Assembly (NCBI GenBank): GCA_002731195.1
Contig: PCAI01000024.1
Coordinates: 1-20,537 of the forward strand
Direction of reading: 5' to 3'
Length of the DNA: 20,537 nt
From: Methanobacteriota archaeon
GTDB taxonomy: Archaea; Thermoplasmatota; Poseidoniia; Poseidoniales; Thalassarchaeaceae
The translations under genes were made by a program, and so were the position numbers. Below are positions 6,612 to 14,180 of this stretch, one piece after another (the first letter of the stretch is position 1; the number at the start of each line of letters is the position of its first letter). The notes beneath the pieces were generated by a model. That model was not told the origin of the DNA and searched no databases. It saw only the letters and a program-made list of their open reading frames with translations.

Positions 6612-7337
6612 TTATAATTTAGATAAAATTTGCTCAATTGAAGGTAATTTTTCTCCAAACTCATCATCAAATAAAATTTTCCAAGCTTCTAAATGCTGAG
6701 CAACAAGCATAATTATTGCAAAATCATCATTGTTGTAATTTTCATTGTATGATATCATAGTATATTTCTCTGCTACAAAATCATCGTTATTTACAATTCC
6801 AGGAAGTATATCAAAATTTATAGAAATATCTGGATTAGAATTATCTGTAATTGAATTATTCCATGTTCCGCTACCAATCTCTCTTCTCCCCTCATCAATA
6901 ACTAATTTCCCTCCACATTTTGCCCATTGGTGAGCAATCGAACGTGCTGTAGAACCTCCTCCTTTCATCTTCAATATCGAATTCTTTATTTCCATCCCAG
7001 TATATTTTACCGCTTCAATGAACCCTAAACCATCTGTGTTAATTCCTTTCCATTCTCCTTCAAAATTTGTTATTTGATTTATTCCTCCGACTTCTTGAAC
7101 GTATTCCAAACTAAATTCTTTATGCAATTGATGTTTAAGTGGAGAAGTAACTGAGAGCCAAAAATTACCTTTTATCTCACTAGTTTTTTTAATCACTTCT
7201 TCAAGGTTTCTGGCTTCGATAAAAATAGTTTCAACATCTTTAAATCCAACATAATCGCCAACTATCTGAAATATCTGGGGAGTTAATGAATGAGATACTG
7301 GAAATCCCATGATTCCCCAATAATCCGGTGCCTTCAT
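6612..7337 (-). CDS. aroE: Shikimate dehydrogenase-like protein (AroE), short C-terminal half
   Basis: AroE reduces 3-dehydroshikimate to shikimate with NADPH. From the chosen start the protein has 241 residues, shorter than the usual 270 or so. The substrate domain is clear: GFPVSHSLTP, the catalytic lysine in VTSPLKH, the asparagine in GGINQI, and the aspartate in GINTDGLGF. The Rossmann half keeps a glycine-rich GGGSTAR, but the following strand-loop lacks the usual NRT-type phosphate-binding motif, and the INATP-like loop reads INFDILPG. The C-terminal MLVAQHLEAW helix is recognisable. The start at 7337 is chosen because GGGAGG lies just upstream on this strand (7341-7346); an ATG at 7349 in the same frame would add four residues but has no such site. 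It diverges from fhs across about 56 bp. Confidence 0.82.
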   Translation of the reverse strand: MKAPDYWGIMGFPVSHSLTPQIFQIVGDYVGFKDVETIFIEARNLEEVIKKTSEIKGNFWLSVTSPLKHQLHKEFSLEYVQEVGGINQITNFEGEWKGINTDGLGFIEAVKYTGMEIKNSILKMKGGGSTARSIAHQWAKCGGKLVIDEGRREIGSGTWNNSITDNSNPDISINFDILPGIVNNDDFVAEKYTMISYNENYNNDDFAIIMLVAQHLEAWKILFDDEFGEKLPSIEQILSKL

Positions 7338-7340
7338 ATG

Positions 7341-7346
7341 CCCTCC
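7341..7346 (-). promoter_or_regulatory. Shine-Dalgarno that decides the aroE start
   Basis: On the minus strand GGGAGG precedes the ATG at 7337 by three bases. It supports that start over the ATG at 7349, which lies upstream of this site. Confidence 0.5.
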
Positions 7347-7393
7347 CATGTGCTATTAGCAATGAAGGTTTCAAACATCAAGAGTTGTCCGAT

Positions 7394-9115
7394 ATGGTAA
7401 TGGATAGTGACATAGACATAGCAAGAGCAGCAAATCCGAAGCATATTGAGGCTGTAGCCAAGCAATTAGGATTATCTCGCAGTGACTTGATTATGCATGG
7501 CTCCAATGTAGCCAAAATATCTTGGAATTCTTTAGAAAATAAAACTAAAAACGCTAATGGCTCATTGATTTTAGTCACCAGCGTTAACCCGACGCCATTT
7601 GGGGAAGGCAAAACTGTCACGACTATCGGTTTAAATCAAGGTTTAAACGTCCAAGGACACAATGCATGTTGCGTTATCCGTGAGCCTTCATTAGGACCAG
7701 TCTTTGGAATAAAAGGAGGAGCCGCAGGCGGAGGATTTTCTCAAGTCTTACCGATGGAACAAATTAATTTACATTTCACTGGCGATCTACATGCCATAAC
7801 TTCTGCACACAATCTTTGCTCTGCAATTTTGGATAATTACCTCCATCGAGGAAATCCTCTAAACATAAACACTAATAGGATATTTTGGCCAAGAGTACTT
7901 GATATGAATGATAGAAGCCTTAGGGAAATAACAATAGGACTGGGAGGCGCTTCTAATGGATTGGATCGCACCGATCGTTTTGATATAACTGCAGCAAGTG
8001 AGGTTATGGCAATACTTTCACTAGCATCTGACTATAAAGATCTAAGATCCAGACTTGGAAGGATAATAGTGGCTGAAAATAATCAAGGCCATCCAGTAAC
8101 TGCTGATGATATAGACGCAGCAGGAGCAATGGCACTACTTCTTAGAGATGCATTCTTACCAAATCTTGTCCAAACACTTGAAGGAAATCCTGCTTTTGTC
8201 CATTGTGGGCCATTTGCAAATATAGCACATGGAAACTCTTCGGTAATAGCAGACAAAATAGCACTTTCTTGCGCAGATTATGTCGTCACTGAAGCAGGTT
8301 TTGGTGCTGAAATGGGTGCACAAAAAGCATTACACATAAAATCCACAGCTTCAGGAGTAGTGCCAAGTTGTATAGTTTTGAACGTTACAATCAGAAGTAT
8401 GAAACTTCATGGAGGTGGTTTTTCAACAGGAGGAGGGGCAAGACCTTCAAAAGAAGAAATTGAATTAGAAAATGTAGAAGCAGTTCGTAAAGGCGCTTCT
8501 TCTAATTTAAGGCGTCACGTACTAAATCTAGCATCAACTGAAATACCAGTTGTTGTTTCAATAAATAAATTTTCGACAGATACTGCCGATGAAATAAACA
8601 CTCTAAAGGATGAGGCGAAAAAAGCTGGGGCGGTTGATATTGTTGTTTTTGAAGGTCATGAAAAAGGAGGAAACGGGGCTATTGAATTGGCAAATGCCGT
8701 TGTAAAAGCATGTAAAAAACACGATGAAAACAATAACCCCTTTTCACCTATTGTAGATCCAGGTACAGAAGTTGAACAAACAATATTGAAAATCGCGACA
8801 AATATATATGGGGCCCAATCAGTAGATTTCAGTACAGAATCTCTACGTACATTAGAAACAATAAAAAAATGGGGAAAGAATAATCTTCCTGTTTGTATGG
8901 CTAAGAATCAATATTCTTTTAGCCATGATAAAACAATATTGGGTGCACCATCGGGATTTAATATGCCAATAAGGGAACTTAGAATTAATGCTGGAGCTGG
9001 ATTTATAGTGGCCATCTGTGGATCAATGATGACAATGCCAGGTTTGCCAAAAAGGCCTGCCGCAGCAGACATGGATATGGACGAACATGGTTACTTGACT
9101 GGCGTTTTCGGATGA
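7394..9115 (+). CDS. fhs: Formate-tetrahydrofolate ligase (FTHFS)
   Basis: FTHFS makes 10-formyl-THF from formate, THF and ATP, feeding purine synthesis and the THF one-carbon pool. The frame is open from a GTG at 7328, but family members begin close to the DIDIARAANPKHI segment, so ATG 7394 (573 residues; or ATG 7400) is preferred over a start overlapping aroE. The P-loop TPFGEGKT is at residues 67-74. Next come EPSLGPVFGIKGGAAGGG, LPMEQINLHFTGD, LEGNPAFVHCGPFANIAHG and TEAGFGAEMGAQK, all hallmarks. Typical length is about 555-560. The enzyme is common in bacteria and patchy in archaea, so lateral acquisition is possible (inference). It heads a tight plus-strand run: pelA starts 10 bases after its stop. 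Confidence 0.94.
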   Translation: MVMDSDIDIARAANPKHIEAVAKQLGLSRSDLIMHGSNVAKISWNSLENKTKNANGSLILVTSVNPTPFGEGKTVTTIGLNQGLNVQGHNACCVIREPSLGPVFGIKGGAAGGGFSQVLPMEQINLHFTGDLHAITSAHNLCSAILDNYLHRGNPLNINTNRIFWPRVLDMNDRSLREITIGLGGASNGLDRTDRFDITAASEVMAILSLASDYKDLRSRLGRIIVAENNQGHPVTADDIDAAGAMALLLRDAFLPNLVQTLEGNPAFVHCGPFANIAHGNSSVIADKIALSCADYVVTEAGFGAEMGAQKALHIKSTASGVVPSCIVLNVTIRSMKLHGGGFSTGGGARPSKEEIELENVEAVRKGASSNLRRHVLNLASTEIPVVVSINKFSTDTADEINTLKDEAKKAGAVDIVVFEGHEKGGNGAIELANAVVKACKKHDENNNPFSPIVDPGTEVEQTILKIATNIYGAQSVDFSTESLRTLETIKKWGKNNLPVCMAKNQYSFSHDKTILGAPSGFNMPIRELRINAGAGFIVAICGSMMTMPGLPKRPAAADMDMDEHGYLTGVFG

Positions 9116-9125
9116 GTGTGATTAA

Positions 9126-10184
9126 GTGCGAAAAATTAAAACTTTGGATGATGGTTTCCGAATAAAAATAGATGATGATGACGATCTGTGGACACTATCT
9201 CAGATATGTACCGAAGGCTCACTTGTTGGCATGCTATCTCATCGTCGGGACTCTACAACCGGGACGCAAGAAAATAGTAGAGCAAAAGGAGCTGAGAGAA
9301 AGCCAATGTGGATAGTTCTTGAGGTACAATCTTCTTCTTTTCATTCCTTTACAGAAAATCTACGTGTCCATGGGATAATTACTGAGGCAAAAATTGACAT
9401 CGGAAATCACCATACTCACATAATTGTCTCAGGAAATGAAATCGAGATATCAAGAGAGGGCGGATTTTCTGAAGCCGACGATTCTTTGTTGGCAAAGTCA
9501 TTTTCTTCCGGTAAAAGAGTTAATTCTGGATTAGTGGTTGTTGAGAATGATGAAATTTTATTATTCGAAGTAACGCAGTATGGTATGAGGGACGTTTCAC
9601 AATTCTCACTGAGAGGAGGAGGGAAAAGATATTCTGATACTACAGGCATTAGAGATGGATTTTTTACCAAAGTTGCTAAGGAGACAAGCTTAGTATTCAA
9701 AGAACATGTTCCTCTGATAATATGTGGGCCAGGAATGGCAAGAGATATTTTTGAAAAAATTCTTATGAATTTGGGCGTTAAAAATGAGATTCTCAATTCC
9801 CCAACATCAATTGGCGGCCGTTCTGCTGCTAATCAAATTTTAACAGATGGATTAGCTGACTCCATAATTGGTAAGAATGCATTAATAATTCAAATAAGAA
9901 CAATAGAAGAAGGATTAAGGAGAGTTGCAACAAATGGAAATGTTTGCTATGGGCAAGAACAGATTTTGGAAGCTGCAAAACAAGGGGCCATAGAAAAATT
10001 AGTTATTTTAGCATCCATATTAAGAAGTAAAGATAATAAAAATAACTCAATTTGGTTATCTGTAATAAAAAATGTAAAAATTTCCAAAGGAGAAGTGATA
10101 CAATCTTCATCCGATCATGACTTTGGCGAACAACTTTCTAGTTTTGGAGGGGCATTAGCATTACTGAGATGGAAATTAGATTGA
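9126..10184 (+). CDS. pelA: Pelota (archaeal Dom34), ribosome rescue factor
   Basis: Pelota enters the A site of stalled ribosomes with aEF1A and, with ABCE1, splits them. The 352-residue length is typical. The N-terminal Sm-like domain begins with the family pattern MRKIKTLDDGFRIKI followed by DDLWTLSQICTEGSLVG. The central domain lacks a GGQ peptide-release motif, which separates it from aRF1. The C-terminal eRF1-like domain has GQEQILEAAKQGAIEKLVI. The start is GTG at 9126, since an in-frame stop at 9123-9125 lies directly before it. It follows fhs by 10 bases and precedes the next gene by 9, so the three are probably co-transcribed. Confidence 0.92.
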   Translation: MRKIKTLDDGFRIKIDDDDDLWTLSQICTEGSLVGMLSHRRDSTTGTQENSRAKGAERKPMWIVLEVQSSSFHSFTENLRVHGIITEAKIDIGNHHTHIIVSGNEIEISREGGFSEADDSLLAKSFSSGKRVNSGLVVVENDEILLFEVTQYGMRDVSQFSLRGGGKRYSDTTGIRDGFFTKVAKETSLVFKEHVPLIICGPGMARDIFEKILMNLGVKNEILNSPTSIGGRSAANQILTDGLADSIIGKNALIIQIRTIEEGLRRVATNGNVCYGQEQILEAAKQGAIEKLVILASILRSKDNKNNSIWLSVIKNVKISKGEVIQSSSDHDFGEQLSSFGGALALLRWKLD

Positions 10185-10193
10185 GATAAGTCC

Positions 10194-10895
10194 TTGACCA
10201 AACCACTCTTCGTAAGTATTATGTCTAATCATTTCTCTATCGTTAATTTTCGGCACCCCGATTCTTTAGACGCTGGCTCTTTAGTGTCAAAATCTGCCAT
10301 AGAGGCAGGGGCTAAAGTGGATGTAATAACTTCTCAGAAAGATGAAACATTTAGTGATTTCAATTATGGGAATGTAGATTGGAGGAATATTCTTCAGCAT
10401 AAACATTGGTTGATACTTTCATCCACTACTGTTCTCGAGGGGAATTCGCCCTCTAGTGCATGGGGTGCATCAATGATTTTTGGAGAATTAGAAGGTACAA
10501 AAACTGTAATGATTGTAGACATGCCGAAAGATAATGATAAGATTACAGAAATGTGGGGGCAGATAGTTACTAGAATACGTCAAATTCATATCTTATTTTT
10601 TACAAAAGAAGCATTAAATATAATTTCTGCATTAGAAAATATCTCGACTTCTTCATTATTGTCCGATATCAGAATAAAAGGACTCGTGCCGATTGTATGT
10701 AGTTATGACGAAATTAGTAATATTGCTAAAATCGCCCATTCCTCTGGTGAACTTTCTATACAATTAGAATGCCAGTTAACATACTATTCTTGGCTTGCAA
10801 ATTTTATTTTTGGATTGTCATCGACTAATCCTAACAAAAGTGAAATAAGGCATGCAGCTTCTTATGCAGATAATTCTAAAATCGCATTTAATTAA
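10194..10895 (+). CDS. Uncharacterised protein, possibly a degenerate PfkB-type sugar kinase
   Basis: I do not recognise this 233-residue protein with certainty. One stretch, NVDWRNILQHKHWLILSS followed by a helix and TVMIVDMP, resembles the middle of KDG-kinase/PfkB proteins (DxDW, then ...WFHLSG..., then ...VSFDLN). A later FFTKEALNII resembles the PfkB LPNEEEA helix. It is far shorter than a normal PfkB kinase (about 300), and neither the N-terminal GG sugar-binding motif nor the C-terminal GAGD catalytic motif is visible, so kinase activity is unlikely. The open frame starts with TTG at 10194, 9 bases after pelA; the first ATG is residue 10 (10221) and would cut the first predicted strand. 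Its place behind fhs and pelA suggests co-transcription but no function. Confidence 0.6.
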   Translation: MTKPLFVSIMSNHFSIVNFRHPDSLDAGSLVSKSAIEAGAKVDVITSQKDETFSDFNYGNVDWRNILQHKHWLILSSTTVLEGNSPSSAWGASMIFGELEGTKTVMIVDMPKDNDKITEMWGQIVTRIRQIHILFFTKEALNIISALENISTSSLLSDIRIKGLVPIVCSYDEISNIAKIAHSSGELSIQLECQLTYYSWLANFIFGLSSTNPNKSEIRHAASYADNSKIAFN

Positions 10896-10964
10896 CTTTC
10901 TTCACTCATTTTTGAAGACCCCTTTTGAAGGAGGGGCATTTCGGCATGACCCGGAGTACGAGTA

Positions 10965-12092
10965 ATGTCACTAAAATTAGGACCTGCTGGAGTCCCTCTA
11001 TCTTGCAAAGGAAGGACAATAGTAGAGGGCATGGATGATATAACAGTGTTGGGCTTGGATGCAATGGAAGTTCAAACAGTAAGGACAGTACAACCACATC
11101 ACTTTGATCAGTATTGGCAAGCCGGAATCCTATCTTGGAAGTCAGATTTCGAGATGAATATGCATGGCCCATATTACGCTGAATTATTGGGCAGTAAGAG
11201 AGAAAGAAATAGGACACTGTCTAAAATGGAAGCTAGTATGCAGGCAGGAAAACTAGTTAATGCCAGACATCTCACATACCATGTAGGACCATATGGAGAT
11301 TTCGAGCCAGGTTCCGAAGCCAATGAAGAATTAATCAACATATTCTCAGGAGTTGTCGACAGAGTGCGCAATATATGGGGAGTTGATGAAGAAGAGGAAG
11401 AGTATTCTGCTTTCCCATGGATTTATGAAGCTGAACCTTCACTTGTTGGAATTGAAACTTCTGGTAGGCAAGAACTCTGGGGTACAGTAGAAGAAGTTTT
11501 AGAAGTTTGTAACCATGTTGATGGCACTGTCCCTGTTCTGAACATGGCTCACATACATGCAAGAGGCCATGGTATGATGAGAACAAGTGAAGACTATGCT
11601 GAACTTTTCGACCGTGTTAGGGAGACATACGGGGGTTCGAAATTTTATTGCCATTTCGCTGGCGTTGAACATAGGATGGGGAATGCATTACATTACACTC
11701 AAATTAAGAAATCCGATCTAAAATTCGAACCATTTGCTGAATATCTGGCGGAAGAAGGAGATTGGATGGATATTACGATTATTTCCGATTCTCCTCTACT
11801 TGAACATGATGCAATGTATATGCTGCAACATTATGATAAAGCTAGACAAAGACTGCTTGAAATACGTGCGAGAGATGAAAGAGGCATGATTACAAAAACC
11901 CAAATTAGTAATGAAACAGAATCTCCCGATGCAATAGAAGAAGAAATTCCCGGCCCCAGTATTTCTAAACCATTATTGGAAAAGAAAGCATCCGTAAAGG
12001 AATCCAAAGATAAATTACCCAAATCAAAAACTCAAGAATCAAAGATGATTTCTTTTGAAGATGAAGATGAAGATGAAGATGACCTTTTTTGA
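10965..12092 (+). CDS. Endonuclease IV-like TIM-barrel protein with charged C-terminal tail
   Basis: The first 300 or so residues fit archaeal predicted deoxyribonuclease IV (Nfo, AP endonuclease/xylose-isomerase-like barrel): KLGPAGVPLSCKGR (4-17), LGLDAMEVQTVR (29-40), MHGPYY (67-71), TYHVGPYG, VGIETSGR (161-168), NMAHIHARGHG (193-203), HFAGVEHR and TIISDSPLLEHDA. By eye some metal ligands differ: Asn193 sits where Asp is usual, the Asp-x-His pair is not visible, and Asp275 is where Glu is usual. About 65 further residues are Lys/Glu/Ser-rich and low-complexity, ending in an acidic run and DDLF. GGAG at 10953-10956 supports the ATG. A 69-bp gap separates it from the upstream gene. AP-site cleavage is known for the family; for this divergent member it is inference. 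Confidence 0.8.
   Translation: MSLKLGPAGVPLSCKGRTIVEGMDDITVLGLDAMEVQTVRTVQPHHFDQYWQAGILSWKSDFEMNMHGPYYAELLGSKRERNRTLSKMEASMQAGKLVNARHLTYHVGPYGDFEPGSEANEELINIFSGVVDRVRNIWGVDEEEEEYSAFPWIYEAEPSLVGIETSGRQELWGTVEEVLEVCNHVDGTVPVLNMAHIHARGHGMMRTSEDYAELFDRVRETYGGSKFYCHFAGVEHRMGNALHYTQIKKSDLKFEPFAEYLAEEGDWMDITIISDSPLLEHDAMYMLQHYDKARQRLLEIRARDERGMITKTQISNETESPDAIEEEIPGPSISKPLLEKKASVKESKDKLPKSKTQESKMISFEDEDEDEDDLF
12057..12080 (+). repeat. GAAGAT hexamer tandem repeat in the endonuclease IV-like gene
   Basis: Four consecutive GAAGAT units encode the Glu-Asp tail of the preceding protein. This sort of short repeat can change length by slippage in frame, altering only the acidic tail. Confidence 0.7.
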
Positions 12093-12124
12093 AAGTTCTT
12101 TGGAAGACTTGAAGTCATATCTAC

Positions 12125-12138
12125 AATGGCGCACCATT
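12125..12138 (+). repeat. 5-bp hairpin directly before tRNA-Phe
   Basis: AATGG (12125-12129) and CCATT (12134-12138) are reverse complements around a CGCA loop, ending two bases before the mature tRNA 5' end. It could form in the tRNA leader, but a 5-bp arm is easily due to chance. Confidence 0.3.
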
Positions 12139-12140
12139 AA

Positions 12141-12216
12141 GGGACTGTAGCTCAGTAGGGAGAGCGCCGCACTGAAGATGCGGAGGCCGCCGGTTCAAGT
12201 CCGGCCAGTCCCACCA
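12141..12216 (+). tRNA. tRNA-Phe (GAA), intronless
   Basis: A complete cloverleaf is visible: acceptor GGGACTG/CAGTCCC, D stem GCTC/GAGC, anticodon stem CCGCA/TGCGG with loop CTGAAGA and anticodon GAA at 12174-12176, T stem GCCGG/CCGGC with TTCAAGT loop, discriminator A and an encoded CCA at 12214-12216. No intron is present. It sits between the EndoIV-like gene and the end of the convergent rph gene, with 9 bases to the rph stop. Confidence 0.97.
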
Positions 12217-12223
12217 TTATCAG

Positions 12224-12232
12224 TTTTATTTT
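12224..12232 (+). terminator. T-rich terminator after tRNA-Phe, overlapping the rph 3' end
   Basis: Two TTTT runs (12224-12227 and 12229-12232) follow the tRNA by 7 bases, matching an archaeal oligo-T terminator. They overlap the stop codon of the convergent rph gene. Confidence 0.45.
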
Positions 12233-13053
12233 ACTGAAGTAACAATATCTTTCTGTAGTTCATGAAGCTTTGTAATTCCCAAGGAAGCAGAATCCAATAA
12301 CATCTCTAGTTGCTTTCTTGAGTAAGTGGATTCTTCTCCTGTGCCTTGCACTTCTACAAATTCTCCATTACTTGTCATTACTACATTCATATCGACATCG
12401 GCATTACTATCTAAAATGTAATCTAAATCGGTCCAAACCTTCCCTTCTAATAAGCCGACACTCAGTGCAGCCACATCATTAGGCATTACTTTATTCTCAT
12501 GTTTTCTTCTTTCTTCAGCAGATAGTGAAGGGGGCTTCCATCCATTTTTTATTTCTTCTCTACTACCTCTTAATTCCTCAGGAAGACATTCTCCACTTTC
12601 AATAAGTCTCCTTACTGCAATTCTCATTGCAATACAAGCCGCTGTTATTGATGCACATCTGGTCCCTCCATCAGCATTTAATACATCACAATCAATGGTT
12701 AAAGCAATAGGCCCTAATGCACTCAAATTAATTGAACCTCTTAACGATCTAGCAATCAATCTCTCTATCTCTTGAGTTCTTCCTTTCGCTCCCGTTCGCT
12801 CTCTCCTAAATCTTGTATCTGTTGAACCGGGTAAAAGTGAGTATTCTGCATGAACCCAACCTTTGCTCGAATCTCTTGGAAACCATCTCGGTAGAGAAGG
12901 GGCTTTGGTAACGCATGCAAGAATTGTAGTGTTGCCCTGGCTATAAAGAATGGATGATAGCGCATTCGGAGTAAAGTCTAATTTAACCTCAATATCTCTA
13001 AGCTCTTCACTATCTCTTGAAATATCCATACTGTCTTTTTTCATTTTTGCCAT
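12226..13053 (-). CDS. rph: RNase PH (Rph), bacterial type with an insertion
   Basis: RNase PH is a phosphate-dependent 3'-to-5' exoribonuclease that trims tRNA 3' ends. The sequence is closer to bacterial Rph than to archaeal exosome Rrp41/Rrp42: FTPNALSSIL (27-36), GKGWVHAEYSLLPGSTDTR (64-82 or so), GRTQEIERLIARSLRG (91-106), IDCDVLNADGGTRCASITA (120-138) with the phosphate-binding GGTR, and a metal-binding stretch rich in Asp, DLDYILDSNADVDMNVVMT. At 275 residues it exceeds the usual 240-260; the excess is a charged insert at about 160-188 before the conserved VAALSVG. The start at 13053 is the first ATG; Met4 and Met9 are alternatives. It converges on tRNA-Phe and lies 67 bases downstream of the DoxX-like gene. 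Confidence 0.9.
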   Translation of the reverse strand: MAKMKKDSMDISRDSEELRDIEVKLDFTPNALSSILYSQGNTTILACVTKAPSLPRWFPRDSSKGWVHAEYSLLPGSTDTRFRRERTGAKGRTQEIERLIARSLRGSINLSALGPIALTIDCDVLNADGGTRCASITAACIAMRIAVRRLIESGECLPEELRGSREEIKNGWKPPSLSAEERRKHENKVMPNDVAALSVGLLEGKVWTDLDYILDSNADVDMNVVMTSNGEFVEVQGTGEESTYSRKQLEMLLDSASLGITKLHELQKDIVTSVK

Positions 13054-13068
13054 GCTATCCGTATGGCA
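13048..13068 (-). promoter_or_regulatory. Hairpin that would cover the rph start codon, with a four-codon upstream ORF
   Basis: On the minus strand TGCCAT (13068-13063) can pair with ATGGCA (13053-13048), which holds the rph ATG, leaving a 9-base loop. A tiny ORF, ATG CCA TAC GGA TAG (13069-13055), ends one base before that ATG. Both are directly visible; whether they control rph translation is unknown. Confidence 0.3.
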
Positions 13069-13120
13069 TATGTCTGATGAACTATTCGTGTATTTATTCT
13101 AAATTTCTGTAAAAATTATA

Positions 13121-13513
13121 TCAAATATCTTTAGCGAAAGGAGGCCATCTTCCTATGTATAGGGAAAGTAATATCAATAAAATTTGTATTATTCCTCTGA
13201 TTACATGCTCAATCGCATTAAGTCTTACTCCACCTATTGGAATATCATTAATCCACATATTTAGATTTGCCCAATATAAAATAATCAGCATCAATGAGGT
13301 GCCAAGAGATCCATATTTCCTAAGCGGTTTAACCAAAATCATAATTCCAAACATTATCTCAAATACGCCACTTAAATAAACCCAAAACTTAGCATTACCA
13401 AGTATTGAAGGGACTATGGGCTCAAACCATTCTGGATCAAGAAAGTGTTGTATCCCAATATGGATAAAAAAAAATCCAAATAGTACTGTTATGACTTTAC
13501 GAAGAATTTCCAT
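13121..13513 (-). CDS. DoxX-like four-helix membrane protein
   Basis: The 130-residue protein has about four hydrophobic helices, and the DoxX-family pattern is clear near the start: a first helix, then GIQHFLDPEWFEPIVPSIL, then an SGVFEIMFGIMIL helix, and later an ILYWANLNMWIND segment followed by a last helix. DoxX proteins are small inner-membrane proteins linked in various organisms to quinone- or redox-related complexes, and their biochemical role is often unknown. A GGTGG-like site lies about six bases before the ATG. mogA ends 15 bases upstream, so the two are probably one operon reading to rph. Confidence 0.8.
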   Translation of the reverse strand: MEILRKVITVLFGFFFIHIGIQHFLDPEWFEPIVPSILGNAKFWVYLSGVFEIMFGIMILVKPLRKYGSLGTSLMLIILYWANLNMWINDIPIGGVRLNAIEHVIRGIIQILLILLSLYIGRWPPFAKDI

Positions 13514-13528
13514 TTACGACCACCCTTC

Positions 13529-14068
13529 CTATTTTTTAGGTCGATAAGACTTAATTATTTCAGGATTTGTGTCGATATAGGGCCCGCCAATAAGGTCCAC
13601 ACAGTAAGGTATACTTGCAAATATCTTTTCTAATATTTCTCTAATCGACCTAGGTGAACCTGGTAAATTAATTACCAAACATTTCCCTCTTATTCCTGCA
13701 GTCTGCCTTGAAAGAACTGCAGTAGGGACGTATCCCAATGAAATCCTCCTCATCTCTTCCCCAAATCCTGGTAGCATCCGATCACAAATGCCTTCAGTTG
13801 CTTCAGGAGTAACATCTCTAATTGCAGGTCCTGTACCTCCGGTAGTTATTACGACACTGCACATTTTATTATCTATCAAATCTATCATCCCTTTCTCAAT
13901 ATCTTCTTTTTTATCAGCCACTAGGTAGCGAGATATTTCCCAAGGAGTTAACAAAATTTCTTGCAAAAATTCTTCAATCTCTGGCCCACTTTTATCTTCA
14001 TAAACGCCTCTAGAGGCTCTGTCCGAAGCAGTTAAAATACCAAAACGACATGTTTCATGATTGGTCAT
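13529..14068 (-). CDS. mogA: Molybdopterin adenylyltransferase (MogA family)
   Basis: MogA activates molybdopterin by adenylation before molybdenum insertion. The motifs match MogA rather than the shorter archaeal MoaB: GILTASDRASRGVYEDKSGP, VVITTGGTGPAIRDVTPEAT, MLPGFGEEMRRISL, VPTAVLSRQTAGIRG, VINLPGSPRSIREIL, IPYCVDLIGGPYIDTNPEI. The ORF is open to an ATG at 14110, which would add 14 residues (MTDVIFYD...). The ATG at 14068 is preferred because known MogA proteins begin only a few residues before the first motif, giving 179 residues here; neither start has a strong Shine-Dalgarno. No other molybdenum cofactor gene is in the window. It diverges from the RPA gene. Confidence 0.88.
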   Translation of the reverse strand: MTNHETCRFGILTASDRASRGVYEDKSGPEIEEFLQEILLTPWEISRYLVADKKEDIEKGMIDLIDNKMCSVVITTGGTGPAIRDVTPEATEGICDRMLPGFGEEMRRISLGYVPTAVLSRQTAGIRGKCLVINLPGSPRSIREILEKIFASIPYCVDLIGGPYIDTNPEIIKSYRPKK

Positions 14069-14180
14069 GTTTCGTCGAAGAACACTATCATAGAAAATGA
14101 CATCGGTCATATTATTCCAATTCTAGGGGGTATGTTCAAAGACCGCCACTATCTTAGAATACACTCCAGAGGTGATGAAG

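Noticed and set aside
7328..7393. GTG-initiated N-terminal extension of fhs
   Set aside because: It would overlap the aroE start region, and family members start near the DIDIARAANPKHI segment, so ATG 7394 is preferred.
10918..10936. Possible CCCC/GGGG or CCTT/AAGG hairpin before the EndoIV-like gene
   Set aside because: Only 4-bp arms; too short to distinguish from chance, and it overlaps no clear promoter or terminator pattern.
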